From: Gordonia paraffinivorans NBRC 108238
Lineage (GTDB): Bacteria > Actinomycetota > Actinomycetes > Mycobacteriales > Mycobacteriaceae
Direction: 5' to 3'
Assembly: GCF_000344155.1 (NCBI RefSeq)
Contig: NZ_BAOQ01000018.1
Coordinates: forward strand, 1 to 64,000
Length of the DNA stretch: 64,000 bases
In this document: piece after piece, positions 8,719 through 16,702 of the stretch
Position numbering within the stretch: position 1 is the stretch's first letter
How the letters are laid out: every line of letters starts with the position of its first letter
The notes under the pieces: generated by a model
Databases searched by the model: none
Told to the model about the DNA's origin: nothing
What the model saw: the letters and a program-made list of their open reading frames with translations, nothing else
Position numbers and translations under genes: made by a program

Positions 8719-8753
8719 GCTGGGGGTCCACGCCTCGTGCGCGGGCCCCCAGC
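8719..8753. terminator. Hairpin between convergent sigma and alcohol dehydrogenase genes
   Basis: GCTGGGGGTCC pairs with GGGCCCCCAGC (11 pairs with one G-T wobble) around a 13-base loop, between the sigma gene (ends 8712) and the convergent dehydrogenase gene (ends 8779). There is no long T tract, so strength is uncertain. Confidence 0.55.
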
Positions 8754-8778
8754 TTCCGAACCAGTGCCCTGAGATCGA

Positions 8779-9957
8779 TCAGGGCTTCAAGATCACCTTG
8801 ACCATCCCGTCTGCCTTTTTCTGAAAGGTCTCGTAGGCCTGCGGGGCTTCCTCGAGCGGGATCTCGTGTGTCGCGAAGGTGTCCACTCCCAGCGGATCCT
8901 CGTCGGTCAGCAGGGGAAGGATGTCGTCGACCCAGCGCTTGACGTTCGCCTGGCCCATGTGCAGGCGGATCTGCTTGTCGAACATCGTCAGCATCGGCAG
9001 CGGATCGGCGGTCCCTCCGTAGACCCCCGACAACGAGATCGTTCCGCCACGCCGGACGACGTCGATCGCCGAGTAGAAGGCTCCCAGCCGGTCGACGCCG
9101 GCCTCCGACATCGCCTTGCGCGCAACGAAGTCCGGCAGCAAGCCAACGGCGTCCTGGACCAGCTTGTTGACCAGGGAGCCGTGCGCCTCCATGCCGACGG
9201 CGTCGATCACCGAGTCCGTGCCCAGACCGCCGGTGACGTCGCGGACCGCGTCACCGAGGTTGTCGACCGCATCGAGATCGATGGTCTCGATGCCGCGTTC
9301 CTGCGCCCGCGCCAGCCGTTCCGGGACCCGGTCGACGCCGATCACGCGCGCCCCCTGATGTGACGCGATGCGTGCGGCCATGTCGCCGATCGGACCGAGG
9401 CCCAGCACGGTGACCGTTCCGCCACGCGGGATCTCGGCGTAGGCCACGGCCTGCCAAGCGGTGGGCAAGACGTCCGACAGGTACACGTATCGTGAATCCG
9501 GTTTGTCGGCAGGGACTTTGATATGGGTGAACTGCGCCTGGGGAACCCGGAGGTACTCGGCCTGGCCGCCGGGGACCGAGCCGTACAGCTCGGAGTACCC
9601 GAACAGGGCGGCTCCCATGCCCTGGTCGCGGACCTGGGTGGTCTCGCACTGCGTCATCAGTCCCTGGTTGCAGAAAAGGCATGACCCGCACGAGATCTGG
9701 AACGGGATGACCACCCGGTCGCCCACCTTCAGATCGCCGGCCTCCGGACCCACCTCCTCGACGATCCCCATGGGTTCGTGACCCAGGACGTCGCCGGGGC
9801 GCATGAACGGTCCGAGAACCTCGTAGAGGTGCAGGTCGGAGCCGCAGATGTTCGTCGACGTCACCTTGATGACGGCGTCGGTGGGCTCCTCGATCTTCGG
9901 GTCCGGCACGCTCTCGACCGATACGTTCCGCTTGCCCTGCCAGGTGACTGCTCTCAT
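8779..9957 (-). CDS. Zinc-dependent medium-chain alcohol dehydrogenase
   Basis: A 392-residue medium-chain dehydrogenase. The GroES-like N-terminal domain has catalytic zinc ligands in NICGSDLHLYE and the GHEPMGIVEEVG motif, and a structural-zinc Cys set in CGSCLFCNQGLMTQC. The Rossmann domain (about 175-320) carries the NAD(P) loop VLGLGPIGDMAARIA and an acidic residue after strand 2 (VIGVDRV), favouring NAD. Length and layout resemble glutathione-independent formaldehyde/alcohol dehydrogenases, but the substrate is not determined. It is separated from the upstream membrane-protein gene by only two bases, so the two are co-transcribed. Confidence 0.9.
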   Translation of the reverse strand: MRAVTWQGKRNVSVESVPDPKIEEPTDAVIKVTSTNICGSDLHLYEVLGPFMRPGDVLGHEPMGIVEEVGPEAGDLKVGDRVVIPFQISCGSCLFCNQGLMTQCETTQVRDQGMGAALFGYSELYGSVPGGQAEYLRVPQAQFTHIKVPADKPDSRYVYLSDVLPTAWQAVAYAEIPRGGTVTVLGLGPIGDMAARIASHQGARVIGVDRVPERLARAQERGIETIDLDAVDNLGDAVRDVTGGLGTDSVIDAVGMEAHGSLVNKLVQDAVGLLPDFVARKAMSEAGVDRLGAFYSAIDVVRRGGTISLSGVYGGTADPLPMLTMFDKQIRLHMGQANVKRWVDDILPLLTDEDPLGVDTFATHEIPLEEAPQAYETFQKKADGMVKVILKP

Positions 9958-9959
9958 GA

Positions 9960-10433
9960 TCAGGCCTCTCGGTGATGTTCGGTTGCTCCGCGGGTTGTTT
10001 CGGCGTCCTCGCGGATGGTGTCGTCCGCGACCCGCTCACGGCGTCCGACCGCGCGCTTGCCCGCGTGATCTGTGGGGAAGTCGTGGAAACGCTCCTCGTA
10101 CCGTTCGGCCTCCTCGGCGGTGGTCTCCGGCTGGATCGGGTCCTGGTGGGCCCGTTCGCCGTCCAGCCCGGCACGACGCCGAAGCCGGGTGCGGGCGCCG
10201 ACGAGGAGGACGACTGCGAGGATCCCGGCGAGAACAGCGCCGAGCGCGAGCCAGGGTGTGAGGTCGTTGTCGCTCGCGCCAGCGGCGATCGCGGCGCCTC
10301 CGAGCACCAACATCAGTCCCAGGCAGAAGAATCCGAGAAGTCCCACCGCCTTGAGGTCACGGGATCTACGTTCTGGCCGTCGTGAGATCGCCTCCCGCGA
10401 GGCGATCTCACGCTCCGGTGTGGGATCGGGCAT
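9960..10433 (-). CDS. Small two-helix membrane protein
   Basis: A 157-residue protein of unknown family. After a charged N-terminus it has two hydrophobic segments (about residues 28-50 and 59-80; AVGLLGFFCLGLMLVLGGAA and WLALGAVLAGILAVVLLVGA), then a long acidic/basic cytoplasmic-type tail rich in Glu, Arg and His. ATG 10433 is chosen because GAAAGGA lies just upstream; the longer frame has no ribosome site. It is first in a two-gene unit with the zinc dehydrogenase, and a SigF-like promoter candidate lies upstream. Function unknown. Confidence 0.75.
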   Translation of the reverse strand: MPDPTPEREIASREAISRRPERRSRDLKAVGLLGFFCLGLMLVLGGAAIAAGASDNDLTPWLALGAVLAGILAVVLLVGARTRLRRRAGLDGERAHQDPIQPETTAEEAERYEERFHDFPTDHAGKRAVGRRERVADDTIREDAETTRGATEHHREA

Positions 10434-10544
10434 GTCGGTCCTTTCGTTGAGGTCGTCGACCCGAGTCGGTCGAGAGCTGTCGGCTGATCGGACGACGCCG
10501 AGTGGTGAACCGCGGCCGCGCCGGCGGTGATCGTGAAGCCTCGG

Positions 10545-10570
10545 GTACCGCAGCGGCCCCATGCTGAAAC
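10545..10570 (-). promoter_or_regulatory. Candidate SigF/SigB-type promoter
   Basis: On the minus strand GTTT (10570-10567) is followed after 16 bases by CGGTAC (10550-10545), close to the actinobacterial SigF/SigB consensus GTTT-N15-17-GGGTAT. It would drive the membrane protein/dehydrogenase pair from about 105 bases upstream. A weaker plus-strand candidate, GTTT at 10629 with GGGGAA at 10647, precedes the anti-sigma gene. Confidence 0.4.
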
Positions 10571-10763
10571 GCCACGACGTGTGATCGACTCCATCTCTGC
10601 GTGTCTGCGCAGGTCAGGCTCTGATAACGTTTCCTTACGGTGTAACGGGGAACACGACGACACGTGGATGTCCGTCGCCGCGTTTGGAGTAGAGCAGCGT
10701 GGGGCACTCATGAACCGACCGGTGAAGATTCACACCACTCGACGTGAGAAGAAGACTCATTTG

Positions 10764-11189
10764 ATGACCGATCCTGATGCCACTTCCCAGCTGTCAGTAG
10801 ACGGGGGGACGCCGACGGTCCTACGGGTCCCGGCGGCCACCGATCGCCTGGCGCTGGTGCGCGCGGTCGTCGAAACAGCCCTCTACATCGAGGACTGGGT
10901 ACTCGACGACGTGATCGACGCCAAGGTCGCGGTCGATGAGATCTGCTCACAGATCATCGCCGCAGCCGTCGAGGGATCGTCGATCCAGATCACCCTCCAG
11001 ATGACGGACAACGGTGTCGCCGGCGAGGTCCGCGGAGACCTCGTCGACGGCGTGACCCTCGACGAGTCGAGCTTCGGCTGGCGCATCGTGCAGACCGTGA
11101 CCGACAGCCACACCATCACCTACGACGACGCGACCGGCACCGATTCGGGTCGTACGGTCACGATCCGGTTCTCGAAGGTCAGGGGCTGA
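10764..11189 (+). CDS. RsbW/UsfX-like anti-sigma factor (HATPase fold)
   Basis: A 141-residue GHKL-type ATPase-fold protein. The helix AVDEICSQIIAAAVEGSSIQ corresponds to the N-box region of anti-sigma kinases and resembles the AVDEVCTRLI segment of mycobacterial UsfX/RsbW, likewise without the classical Asn; SFGWRIVQTVTDS matches the following G2 helix. Such proteins bind and inactivate SigF-type sigma factors and phosphorylate STAS antagonists. ATG 10764 is the family-like start; ATG 10710 is an alternative. It overlaps the convergent glycosyltransferase gene by 11 bases. It is a likely partner of the sigma factor at 7909 and the STAS protein at 7024. Confidence 0.8.
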   Translation: MTDPDATSQLSVDGGTPTVLRVPAATDRLALVRAVVETALYIEDWVLDDVIDAKVAVDEICSQIIAAAVEGSSIQITLQMTDNGVAGEVRGDLVDGVTLDESSFGWRIVQTVTDSHTITYDDATGTDSGRTVTIRFSKVRG

Positions 11190-12042
11190 CCCGCCCGGTC
11201 GCTTTCCAGGCGTCGTCGGCCGCGTCGTAGGCGATGAGCCCCAGGTCGGCGAAGCCGTTCAACCAGCCCTCCATCGGCCGGAAACCCCAACGGCGGTAGA
11301 AAACCCGCGCGTTGCGCAGGATGTCCCGGAGATGTTCGACCGGGGGATCGGACACCGGGTGATGCTGATGGTAGGCGTGGGCGCCACCCACCCAGGCGAT
11401 CCGACATCCCTTGCTTTGGGCGCACAGGGCGAAGTCGGTGTCCTCACCGCCGTAGCCCTCGTACCCGGTGTGGAAGCCGCCGATGTCCTCCCAGTCCGGG
11501 GCGACGACCGCGAACGAGAGCGACCAGAACAACGTCATCGCCGACGAGAACTCGACGCTGTCGTCGCGGGGTGCCGGACGGGCCGGATGCGGTGCCGCGA
11601 ACCGGCGGAGTTCGCGGGCGTCGAATGTCGGCTGGCCCTCGGGTAGGTAGGTGACCGGCCCGCAGAACAGGAGTCGTGGTCCTGCGTCGGTGGCCGCACG
11701 GAGGTACCGCGCGAGAAGTGCCGAGTCGGGGATGCAATCGACATCCAGGAACACCAGCAATCCAGCTCCGCGTGAGATCGCCTCGGCTGCACCGGTATTG
11801 CGGGCCTCGGCGAGTGGCAGGGTGTCACCGCCGCCGCGCACGTGCACCAGGGAGACCGGATGACCGTGCGGGGCGCAGTCGTCCACCAGGCCGCCGATAT
11901 GGGGATCGTCCATGGCCACCACGACGTGGACGAGCGGCGCGAGGGTGGAGTGCGCGAAGGCATCCAGTTGCCTCCGCAGATGAGCATGCCGGCCGGAGAC
12001 GATCGTGATGACCGCCACGGCCGGGTCGGGTCCCTCGGTCAT
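11179..12042 (-). CDS. Family 2 glycosyltransferase
   Basis: A 287-residue GT-A fold enzyme. The N-terminal AVAVITIVSGRHAHLRRQLD strand is followed by the DxD-type nucleotide-sugar/metal motif in LLVFLDVDCIPDSALL (about residues 95-110) and a galactosyltransferase-like C-terminal motif WEDIGGFHTGYEGYGGEDTD. It transfers a sugar from a nucleotide donor to an unknown acceptor in the cytoplasm. The start ATG overlaps the upstream gene's stop as ATGA (12042-12039), making it the last gene of a four-glycosyltransferase operon. Confidence 0.9.
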   Translation of the reverse strand: MTEGPDPAVAVITIVSGRHAHLRRQLDAFAHSTLAPLVHVVVAMDDPHIGGLVDDCAPHGHPVSLVHVRGGGDTLPLAEARNTGAAEAISRGAGLLVFLDVDCIPDSALLARYLRAATDAGPRLLFCGPVTYLPEGQPTFDARELRRFAAPHPARPAPRDDSVEFSSAMTLFWSLSFAVVAPDWEDIGGFHTGYEGYGGEDTDFALCAQSKGCRIAWVGGAHAYHQHHPVSDPPVEHLRDILRNARVFYRRWGFRPMEGWLNGFADLGLIAYDAADDAWKATGRVSP

Positions 12043-13019
12043 CGGTGGGCCACGGACTCGACGGCCCACGCCGCCCGCTCGGCCGCGCCGTGGGTGTGCC
12101 AGCGATCCCATTCGGGCGCACGATCGCCGATCGAGTCGACGATCGCCCTCCATCGTTCGGGCGTCGGCCATGTGGAGGCGACGAGCGCCAGTTCGGCACG
12201 GGCGAGGGTTGCCGCCGTGGTCCGCTGCTCGGCGAACGGGCGGTCCTCGGGGATGACCACGGCGGGCCGACCGGCGGTCGCGGCGTCGGCGACACTTCCC
12301 TGACCGGCACTGATGACGGTCAGCCGAGAGCTGCAGAGGAAGGGCCACGGGTCGTCGACCCACGTCCCGAAGGCCGGCCCGAGCGTCACGACGTTCAGAT
12401 CCGGCAGGTCCTCGGCGAGCCGTGATGCGGGGTGCGGCGACCGCTGATCGCCTCCGGCGCCGGTGAGGACCAGGAGGTCGGCGGCGAAGCTCGGATGAGA
12501 GACCGGCGGACGTCCGTCGAACCTCGAGATGCCACCGGTGAAGGTGGTCTTGTGACGGTGCTCCTCGAGCCATGCCGGACGGTACAGATCCTCCGGCCAC
12601 GGGGCGAGGATGGCGTCGGCCGCGCGATACGCGAGCTGGTGGGGCGGGTCGTCGCGGTCGCCGGGCATCGCCGTCACCACGACGGGCACGCCGAGGAGGC
12701 GCAGGAACAGGGTGACCTCCACCGATACGTCGACGACCACCGCCTTCGGCCTGCGCTCGGCGACGAAGGCCGCGAGTCGGGCCATCCGGTTGCGGAGTCC
12801 CGCATCGTGACGGGGCGCCCAGTGCAGCAGCCCGTGCACGTCGACATCGACCGGATGCGCGTCGGCGTCGTCGCGATCGAGACGGACGACCTCGGCGAAC
12901 GCGGGGTCGTCCAGAGAGGCGCTGGTCAACGCCACGACGTCGGACCCGATGTGCGCGGCGACGGCCGCGGCCCGCGAGCAATGCCCCTGTCCCTGGTGGT
13001 GGACGTAGTAGCCGATCAT
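12039..13019 (-). CDS. GT28/MurG-like glycosyltransferase
   Basis: A 326-residue GT-B fold protein. The N-terminus MIGYYVHHQGQGHCSRAAA is the glycine-rich, histidine-containing loop of MurG/macrolide-type glycosyltransferases, and the C-terminal SAGQGSVADAATAGRPAVVI matches the donor-binding region of family 28. No signal or membrane segment is evident. ATGA overlaps link it to both neighbours (13019-13016 and 12042-12039), so translation is coupled. The acceptor is unknown; the operon as a whole suggests assembly of a surface glycolipid or oligosaccharide. Confidence 0.87.
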   Translation of the reverse strand: MIGYYVHHQGQGHCSRAAAVAAHIGSDVVALTSASLDDPAFAEVVRLDRDDADAHPVDVDVHGLLHWAPRHDAGLRNRMARLAAFVAERRPKAVVVDVSVEVTLFLRLLGVPVVVTAMPGDRDDPPHQLAYRAADAILAPWPEDLYRPAWLEEHRHKTTFTGGISRFDGRPPVSHPSFAADLLVLTGAGGDQRSPHPASRLAEDLPDLNVVTLGPAFGTWVDDPWPFLCSSRLTVISAGQGSVADAATAGRPAVVIPEDRPFAEQRTTAATLARAELALVASTWPTPERWRAIVDSIGDRAPEWDRWHTHGAAERAAWAVESVAHR

Positions 13020-14119
13020 GCCGGGACCTTCACGCTGGGCCGGTGCGCACGCCGCCTGCCGGCGACCATCTGTTCGTAGATCGCCCGGTACCGGCCGATC
13101 ATCGCGGCGTCGGAGCAGTGCTGCTCCGCGCGGCGGCGCACGAGGCGTCGATCGAGGACGATCGCCTCCTCGGCCGCGGCGGCGAGAGCATGGACGTCGT
13201 CAGGCGCCACGAGGACCCCCGAGCCGGCGTCGACGACCTCGGGGATGCCGCCGCGGGCGAAGCCGGTCACCGGCGTTCCGCAGGCCAGCGATTCCGCGAC
13301 CACCAGGCCGTACGGCTCGTCCCACACCGGGGTGACGAGCGTGGCGCCGCAGGACCCGACCAGTCGGGCCAGGTCGCGCTGACGAAGATGTCCTTCATAG
13401 GTGACGTGGTCGCCCAGGGCCGGGGCCACCCGATCTCGGAAGTATTGCTCGTCGCTGATCGGACCGGCCAGCCGAAGCCGGCGGCCGGTCAGGCGGGCGG
13501 CCTCGATCGCCAGGTGCGTGCCCTTCTCCGGGACGATCCGCCCGAACCACACCAGGTCGTCGCCGCCGGGTCCGCTCGTCCATCGGTCCAGTCGGACCCC
13601 GTTGTGCACGACCGGGACCGTTCCCAGCACGTGCGCCCAGGCCTGTGCGGTGTGTCGGCTGACCGCGACGCATCGCGTGCCCGGCGCGAGGGTCAGTGCG
13701 GACTCGAGCCAGGGGGTGGGCGGCGTGTGCAGGGTGGTCAGCATCGGGGTCTGCACCGACGGTCCCATCGCGACGGGCAGGTAGTGGAGGCTGTGGTTGT
13801 GGATGACGTCGAACTCGTCTGGGTTGCGCGCCAGCTCGAGCATCAGGGACAGGTAGGAATGGTGCTCGTGCAGGACCTCGGCCGGCGGCATGGACACATC
13901 CGCCCGGGCCGCGGCCGACGGCTCGAAGAGGCGGCCCCGCAACCGGTCCGAGTCGACGGGTAGATCGCTGCCGGCCCCGGCGAAGAGGGTGACCTCGTGT
14001 CCGGCAGTCGTGAGTGCGCGCGTCAGATGCCAGACATGAGACTCCAGGCCACCGGCGAAGGGTTGGGCGATCGGGTACCGGCTCGACGCGATGATCGCGA
14101 TCCGCAGTGACTCACGCAT
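13016..14119 (-). CDS. Family 4 glycosyltransferase
   Basis: A 367-residue GT4 enzyme with the retaining GT-B fold. It has the N-terminal RIAIIASSRYPIAQPFAGGL acceptor loop, a DVIHNHSLHYLP motif, the donor-domain VWFGRIVPEKGTHLAIEAAR segment and the EX7E-type stretch VWDEPYGLVVAESLACGTPV. Start ATG 14119 overlaps the upstream gene by eight bases; the open frame further upstream is antisense to that gene. It is the second gene of the glycosyltransferase operon. Confidence 0.92.
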   Translation of the reverse strand: MRESLRIAIIASSRYPIAQPFAGGLESHVWHLTRALTTAGHEVTLFAGAGSDLPVDSDRLRGRLFEPSAAARADVSMPPAEVLHEHHSYLSLMLELARNPDEFDVIHNHSLHYLPVAMGPSVQTPMLTTLHTPPTPWLESALTLAPGTRCVAVSRHTAQAWAHVLGTVPVVHNGVRLDRWTSGPGGDDLVWFGRIVPEKGTHLAIEAARLTGRRLRLAGPISDEQYFRDRVAPALGDHVTYEGHLRQRDLARLVGSCGATLVTPVWDEPYGLVVAESLACGTPVTGFARGGIPEVVDAGSGVLVAPDDVHALAAAAEEAIVLDRRLVRRRAEQHCSDAAMIGRYRAIYEQMVAGRRRAHRPSVKVPA

Positions 14120-15296
14120 GCAGCACCCTTGTGTAGAGGGCGGCATGCTGTTCGGCGATGGAGATCCGCTCGGTGCGCCGGTCCGGCCACAGCGCCGGCA
14201 CCGGCCTGTTCTCGTAGGCGTCCGCGAGTGCTGCGACGAGGGAGTCGGGATCGAACCGGTCCTCGGTGAGCTCATAGGTGAAGCAGTCCCGTTGTTCGTG
14301 GTAGAAGCCACAGGACGGGGCGATCACCGCGGTGCCGAGATCGTGGCAGGCCTCGAGCCAGCCGGAATGGGTGCCGAAGCGGTAGGGCAGGACCGAGACC
14401 GACAATCCCTGGAGGTAGTCCCACAGCTGGTCGTCGTCGAAGTATTCGTGGACCCGCACGCTCGCGTACGGGTGCCTGGACAGCGCGAGTGCCGCAGTTC
14501 CGAAATCGGGGTTGTACCAGTGGTTTCCGGGAACGAATATCTCGTCGTGCAGATTGATCTGGATCGTCACGTCCGGATAGTCCGACGCGGCGTCGAGCAG
14601 CGTCAGGATGACCGGTAGCGGATCCATGTTCGCGCGGACGCTCTTCGCGTGGACGCCGACCACGAAGTCGTCGGTCGCAGGTTCGCGTGGGCCGAAACGG
14701 GCGGGAGGGATCACGTGGGGGTGCGGGATGACCGTGGCCGCGCGGTTCCAGCGCCTGGATATTGCGTCCGCGGCGCCGTGGGTCGGCGTGATCAGTTCGT
14801 CTGCCGCGGGCACGAGGATGTCGAGGACCTCTTCGTGGGCTCCGGGGTCCGGATGATGCGGGTTGCGCAGATCGTGCAGGGTGTAGACGAGCGGCTTGCC
14901 GTGCTTGCGGAGTTCGGCCACCACCGCCGACATCACCGAGGGTTCCACCGCGTCGAAGCCGAAGTGGATATGGAACACGTCGAAGTCGTTGTGGTGCTGT
15001 GCGATCCAACTGGGGTCGAGCATGAGCGGTGGCCACCATCCACCCGGGACCTTCGCCCCGTCCGCCGGTACGGGGTCGGCCAGGCGGGTCACCGAGACCT
15101 TGCCCGTGTCGAGCTCGCTCACCGTGCCGTTGACCGGCGAGAGGTGTCGGACATACACGTGCGACGCGGGGACGGAGGCGACGCGGATCGTAGTCGCGGC
15201 CGTTGCCGAGCCGGTCTCGTTCGCGGTGGGAATCTCACCGCCGGCGGGATCGATCGTCGCCGAACCGCTGGACCCGATGATCTGCCGTCCGTCCAC
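14112..15296 (-). CDS. Glycosyltransferase, GT4-like (first gene of operon)
   Basis: A 394-residue GT-B-like protein: FHIHFGFDAVEPSVMSAVVA and GKPLVYTLHDLRNPHHPDPG in the N-terminal domain, then VIPHPHVIPP and a C-terminal SVSVLPYRFGTHSGWLEACH with GTAVIAPSCGFY in the donor-binding position. The start is placed at GTG 15296 because AGGAG lies at 15306-15302 with five-base spacing; ATG 15314 and 15347 lack this. About 180 bases separate it from the upstream PAS-ANTAR gene on the same strand, leaving room for an ANTAR-controlled leader. Substrate unknown. Confidence 0.82.
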   Translation of the reverse strand: MDGRQIIGSSGSATIDPAGGEIPTANETGSATAATTIRVASVPASHVYVRHLSPVNGTVSELDTGKVSVTRLADPVPADGAKVPGGWWPPLMLDPSWIAQHHNDFDVFHIHFGFDAVEPSVMSAVVAELRKHGKPLVYTLHDLRNPHHPDPGAHEEVLDILVPAADELITPTHGAADAISRRWNRAATVIPHPHVIPPARFGPREPATDDFVVGVHAKSVRANMDPLPVILTLLDAASDYPDVTIQINLHDEIFVPGNHWYNPDFGTAALALSRHPYASVRVHEYFDDDQLWDYLQGLSVSVLPYRFGTHSGWLEACHDLGTAVIAPSCGFYHEQRDCFTYELTEDRFDPDSLVAALADAYENRPVPALWPDRRTERISIAEQHAALYTRVLHA

Positions 15297-15473
15297 AACT
15301 GCTCCTATGGGCATCCATCGCAAGGCCGTGAACGGCTGACTGCTCAACCGGGGAGGACCGCGTGATCACGGCGACTCGGCGCCGGGCGCCGACGACGCCG
15401 GCGCGCGAACAGCGTCTACCCGATGGATGAAGCGGTGAAACCCGTTGCGGGTGCAGGTGTGACGGAGTCCGGC

Positions 15474-16121
15474 TCAGTTCTCGGGTTCGTGGGCGTTGAG
15501 CAGGAGATGGTCGAACGAGCGGCGCGCGGGGTCGGGGAGCACCACGTACTTGTGCACGCGGGAGACGATGTTCTTCGCGAGTTCGTTGACCTTCACGTTC
15601 GCGGTCTGGGAGCGCCAGCGCATGACCTCGAAAGCGCGCTCGGGACTGACGCCGTAGGCCATGGAGATCATGCCCTTGGCCTGCTCGATCACGCCCTGGT
15701 TCTCCCGGAAGCGCGCCACATGCTCGTCGACCTGGTCCTTGACCGCCTCCTCGTCGTAGCCGGTGAGGTCGAGGTAGAAGCCCTCCGCGCCGACGGGCGA
15801 GCCCGACTCGTCGAGCATCTGCTGGGAGACGACGGCGACGTGGTGGACCTGACCGGAGGTGTCCAGGATCCGGTGCTTGCTGGAGAAGGGCGTGCGGCGC
15901 CGGATCATCTCCACCACCATCTCGTCGAAGGCGTGCCGGTCGTCGGGATGCTTGTGGCTGGCCAGCAGCTCGGTCGTCGGGGTGACCTCGCCGGGTTCGT
16001 ACCCGTGCATCACCGCCACCTCGTCGGACCACTCCCACTTCTCGCTGTCGAACCAGAAGCGGAAGCTTCCCACGTGACGGATGCGGGAGATGTCTGCGGT
16101 GCGGTCGTTGGTCTCTGGCAC
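15474..16121 (-). CDS. PAS and ANTAR domain antitermination regulator
   Basis: A 215-residue sensor-regulator. A PAS/PAC fold (about 10-120; VGSFRFWFDSEKWEWSDEVA, HPDDRHAFDEMV, RILDTSGQVHHVAVV) precedes an ANTAR RNA-binding domain (about 135-195; NQGVIEQAKGMISMAYGVSP, ERAFEVMRWRSQTANVKVNE). GTG 16121 is chosen, with AAGGGG spaced five bases upstream; the frame remains open to 16226. It is transcribed toward the glycosyltransferase operon, whose leader it may control. The PAS ligand is unknown. Confidence 0.88.
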   Translation of the reverse strand: MPETNDRTADISRIRHVGSFRFWFDSEKWEWSDEVAVMHGYEPGEVTPTTELLASHKHPDDRHAFDEMVVEMIRRRTPFSSKHRILDTSGQVHHVAVVSQQMLDESGSPVGAEGFYLDLTGYDEEAVKDQVDEHVARFRENQGVIEQAKGMISMAYGVSPERAFEVMRWRSQTANVKVNELAKNIVSRVHKYVVLPDPARRSFDHLLLNAHEPEN

Positions 16122-16351
16122 GGTTACCCCTTGGACTCGAGGAAGCACGCCTATCGGGCAGGATCGGCACACGGATAGCACTAATTCAGCCGCGGTCTCG
16201 GGCGGAGACTGCATAGTACCGAACAACCGTTAGCAGAGAGAACCGGCCGATCGGACCCAATCCCGGTATGGGTCTTCGTGCAGCGGCCCTTCGCCAGCAT
16301 GGATGCCTGCGCCGGTGTTTCGAGCTGTGACCTGCGGGTACACCTGTCGGC

Positions 16352-16624
16352 ATGAGCGCAGACGACCAGGCGTCAGAGGCAGCGGCGGCCACCGAATGGG
16401 TGAACCCCGACCTGACGGTGACGGTGGGCGCCGAAGACGTCGACGCCGATCACCTGGACCGCGATCCCGTCGAGGACGGCGTGGACCCGCCCGAGGACTG
16501 GACCGCCGCCGACCGCACCGGTACCACCGCCCGCGAGCAGCGCGAGGGGGAGACCGTGTTCACGCGCTCCCGCTCGTCTTCGGGGCGATCGCGGCGTTCG
16601 GTGCCGCGAGGGACGTCACGATGA
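16352..16624 (+). CDS. Short DUF5709-like protein, probably truncated
   Basis: A 90-residue acidic protein. DGVDPPEDWTAADRTGTTAR followed by EQREGET resembles the conserved centre of DUF5709 actinobacterial proteins, in which a region near GESLDDRLAQE normally follows. Here the sequence turns into an Arg/Ser-rich tail after GETVFTR, as if frameshifted or truncated. No good ribosome site is seen before ATG 16352. Function unknown and expression uncertain. Confidence 0.45.
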   Translation: MSADDQASEAAAATEWVNPDLTVTVGAEDVDADHLDRDPVEDGVDPPEDWTAADRTGTTAREQREGETVFTRSRSSSGRSRRSVPRGTSR

Positions 16625-16702
16625 CTCCGGCGGGTCCAGAAGAGTGAGACCGATTTCTCGAACCGTCTCATTCGAGCGTGATCGGCCGCTACTCTGAGGC
16701 GC

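Noticed and set aside
15297-15473. ANTAR-type dual hairpin in the glycosyltransferase leader
   Set aside because: GC-rich stems such as GCGCCG/CGGCGC can be drawn, but no pair of hexaloops with the expected A1 and G4 was found; folding software would be needed.
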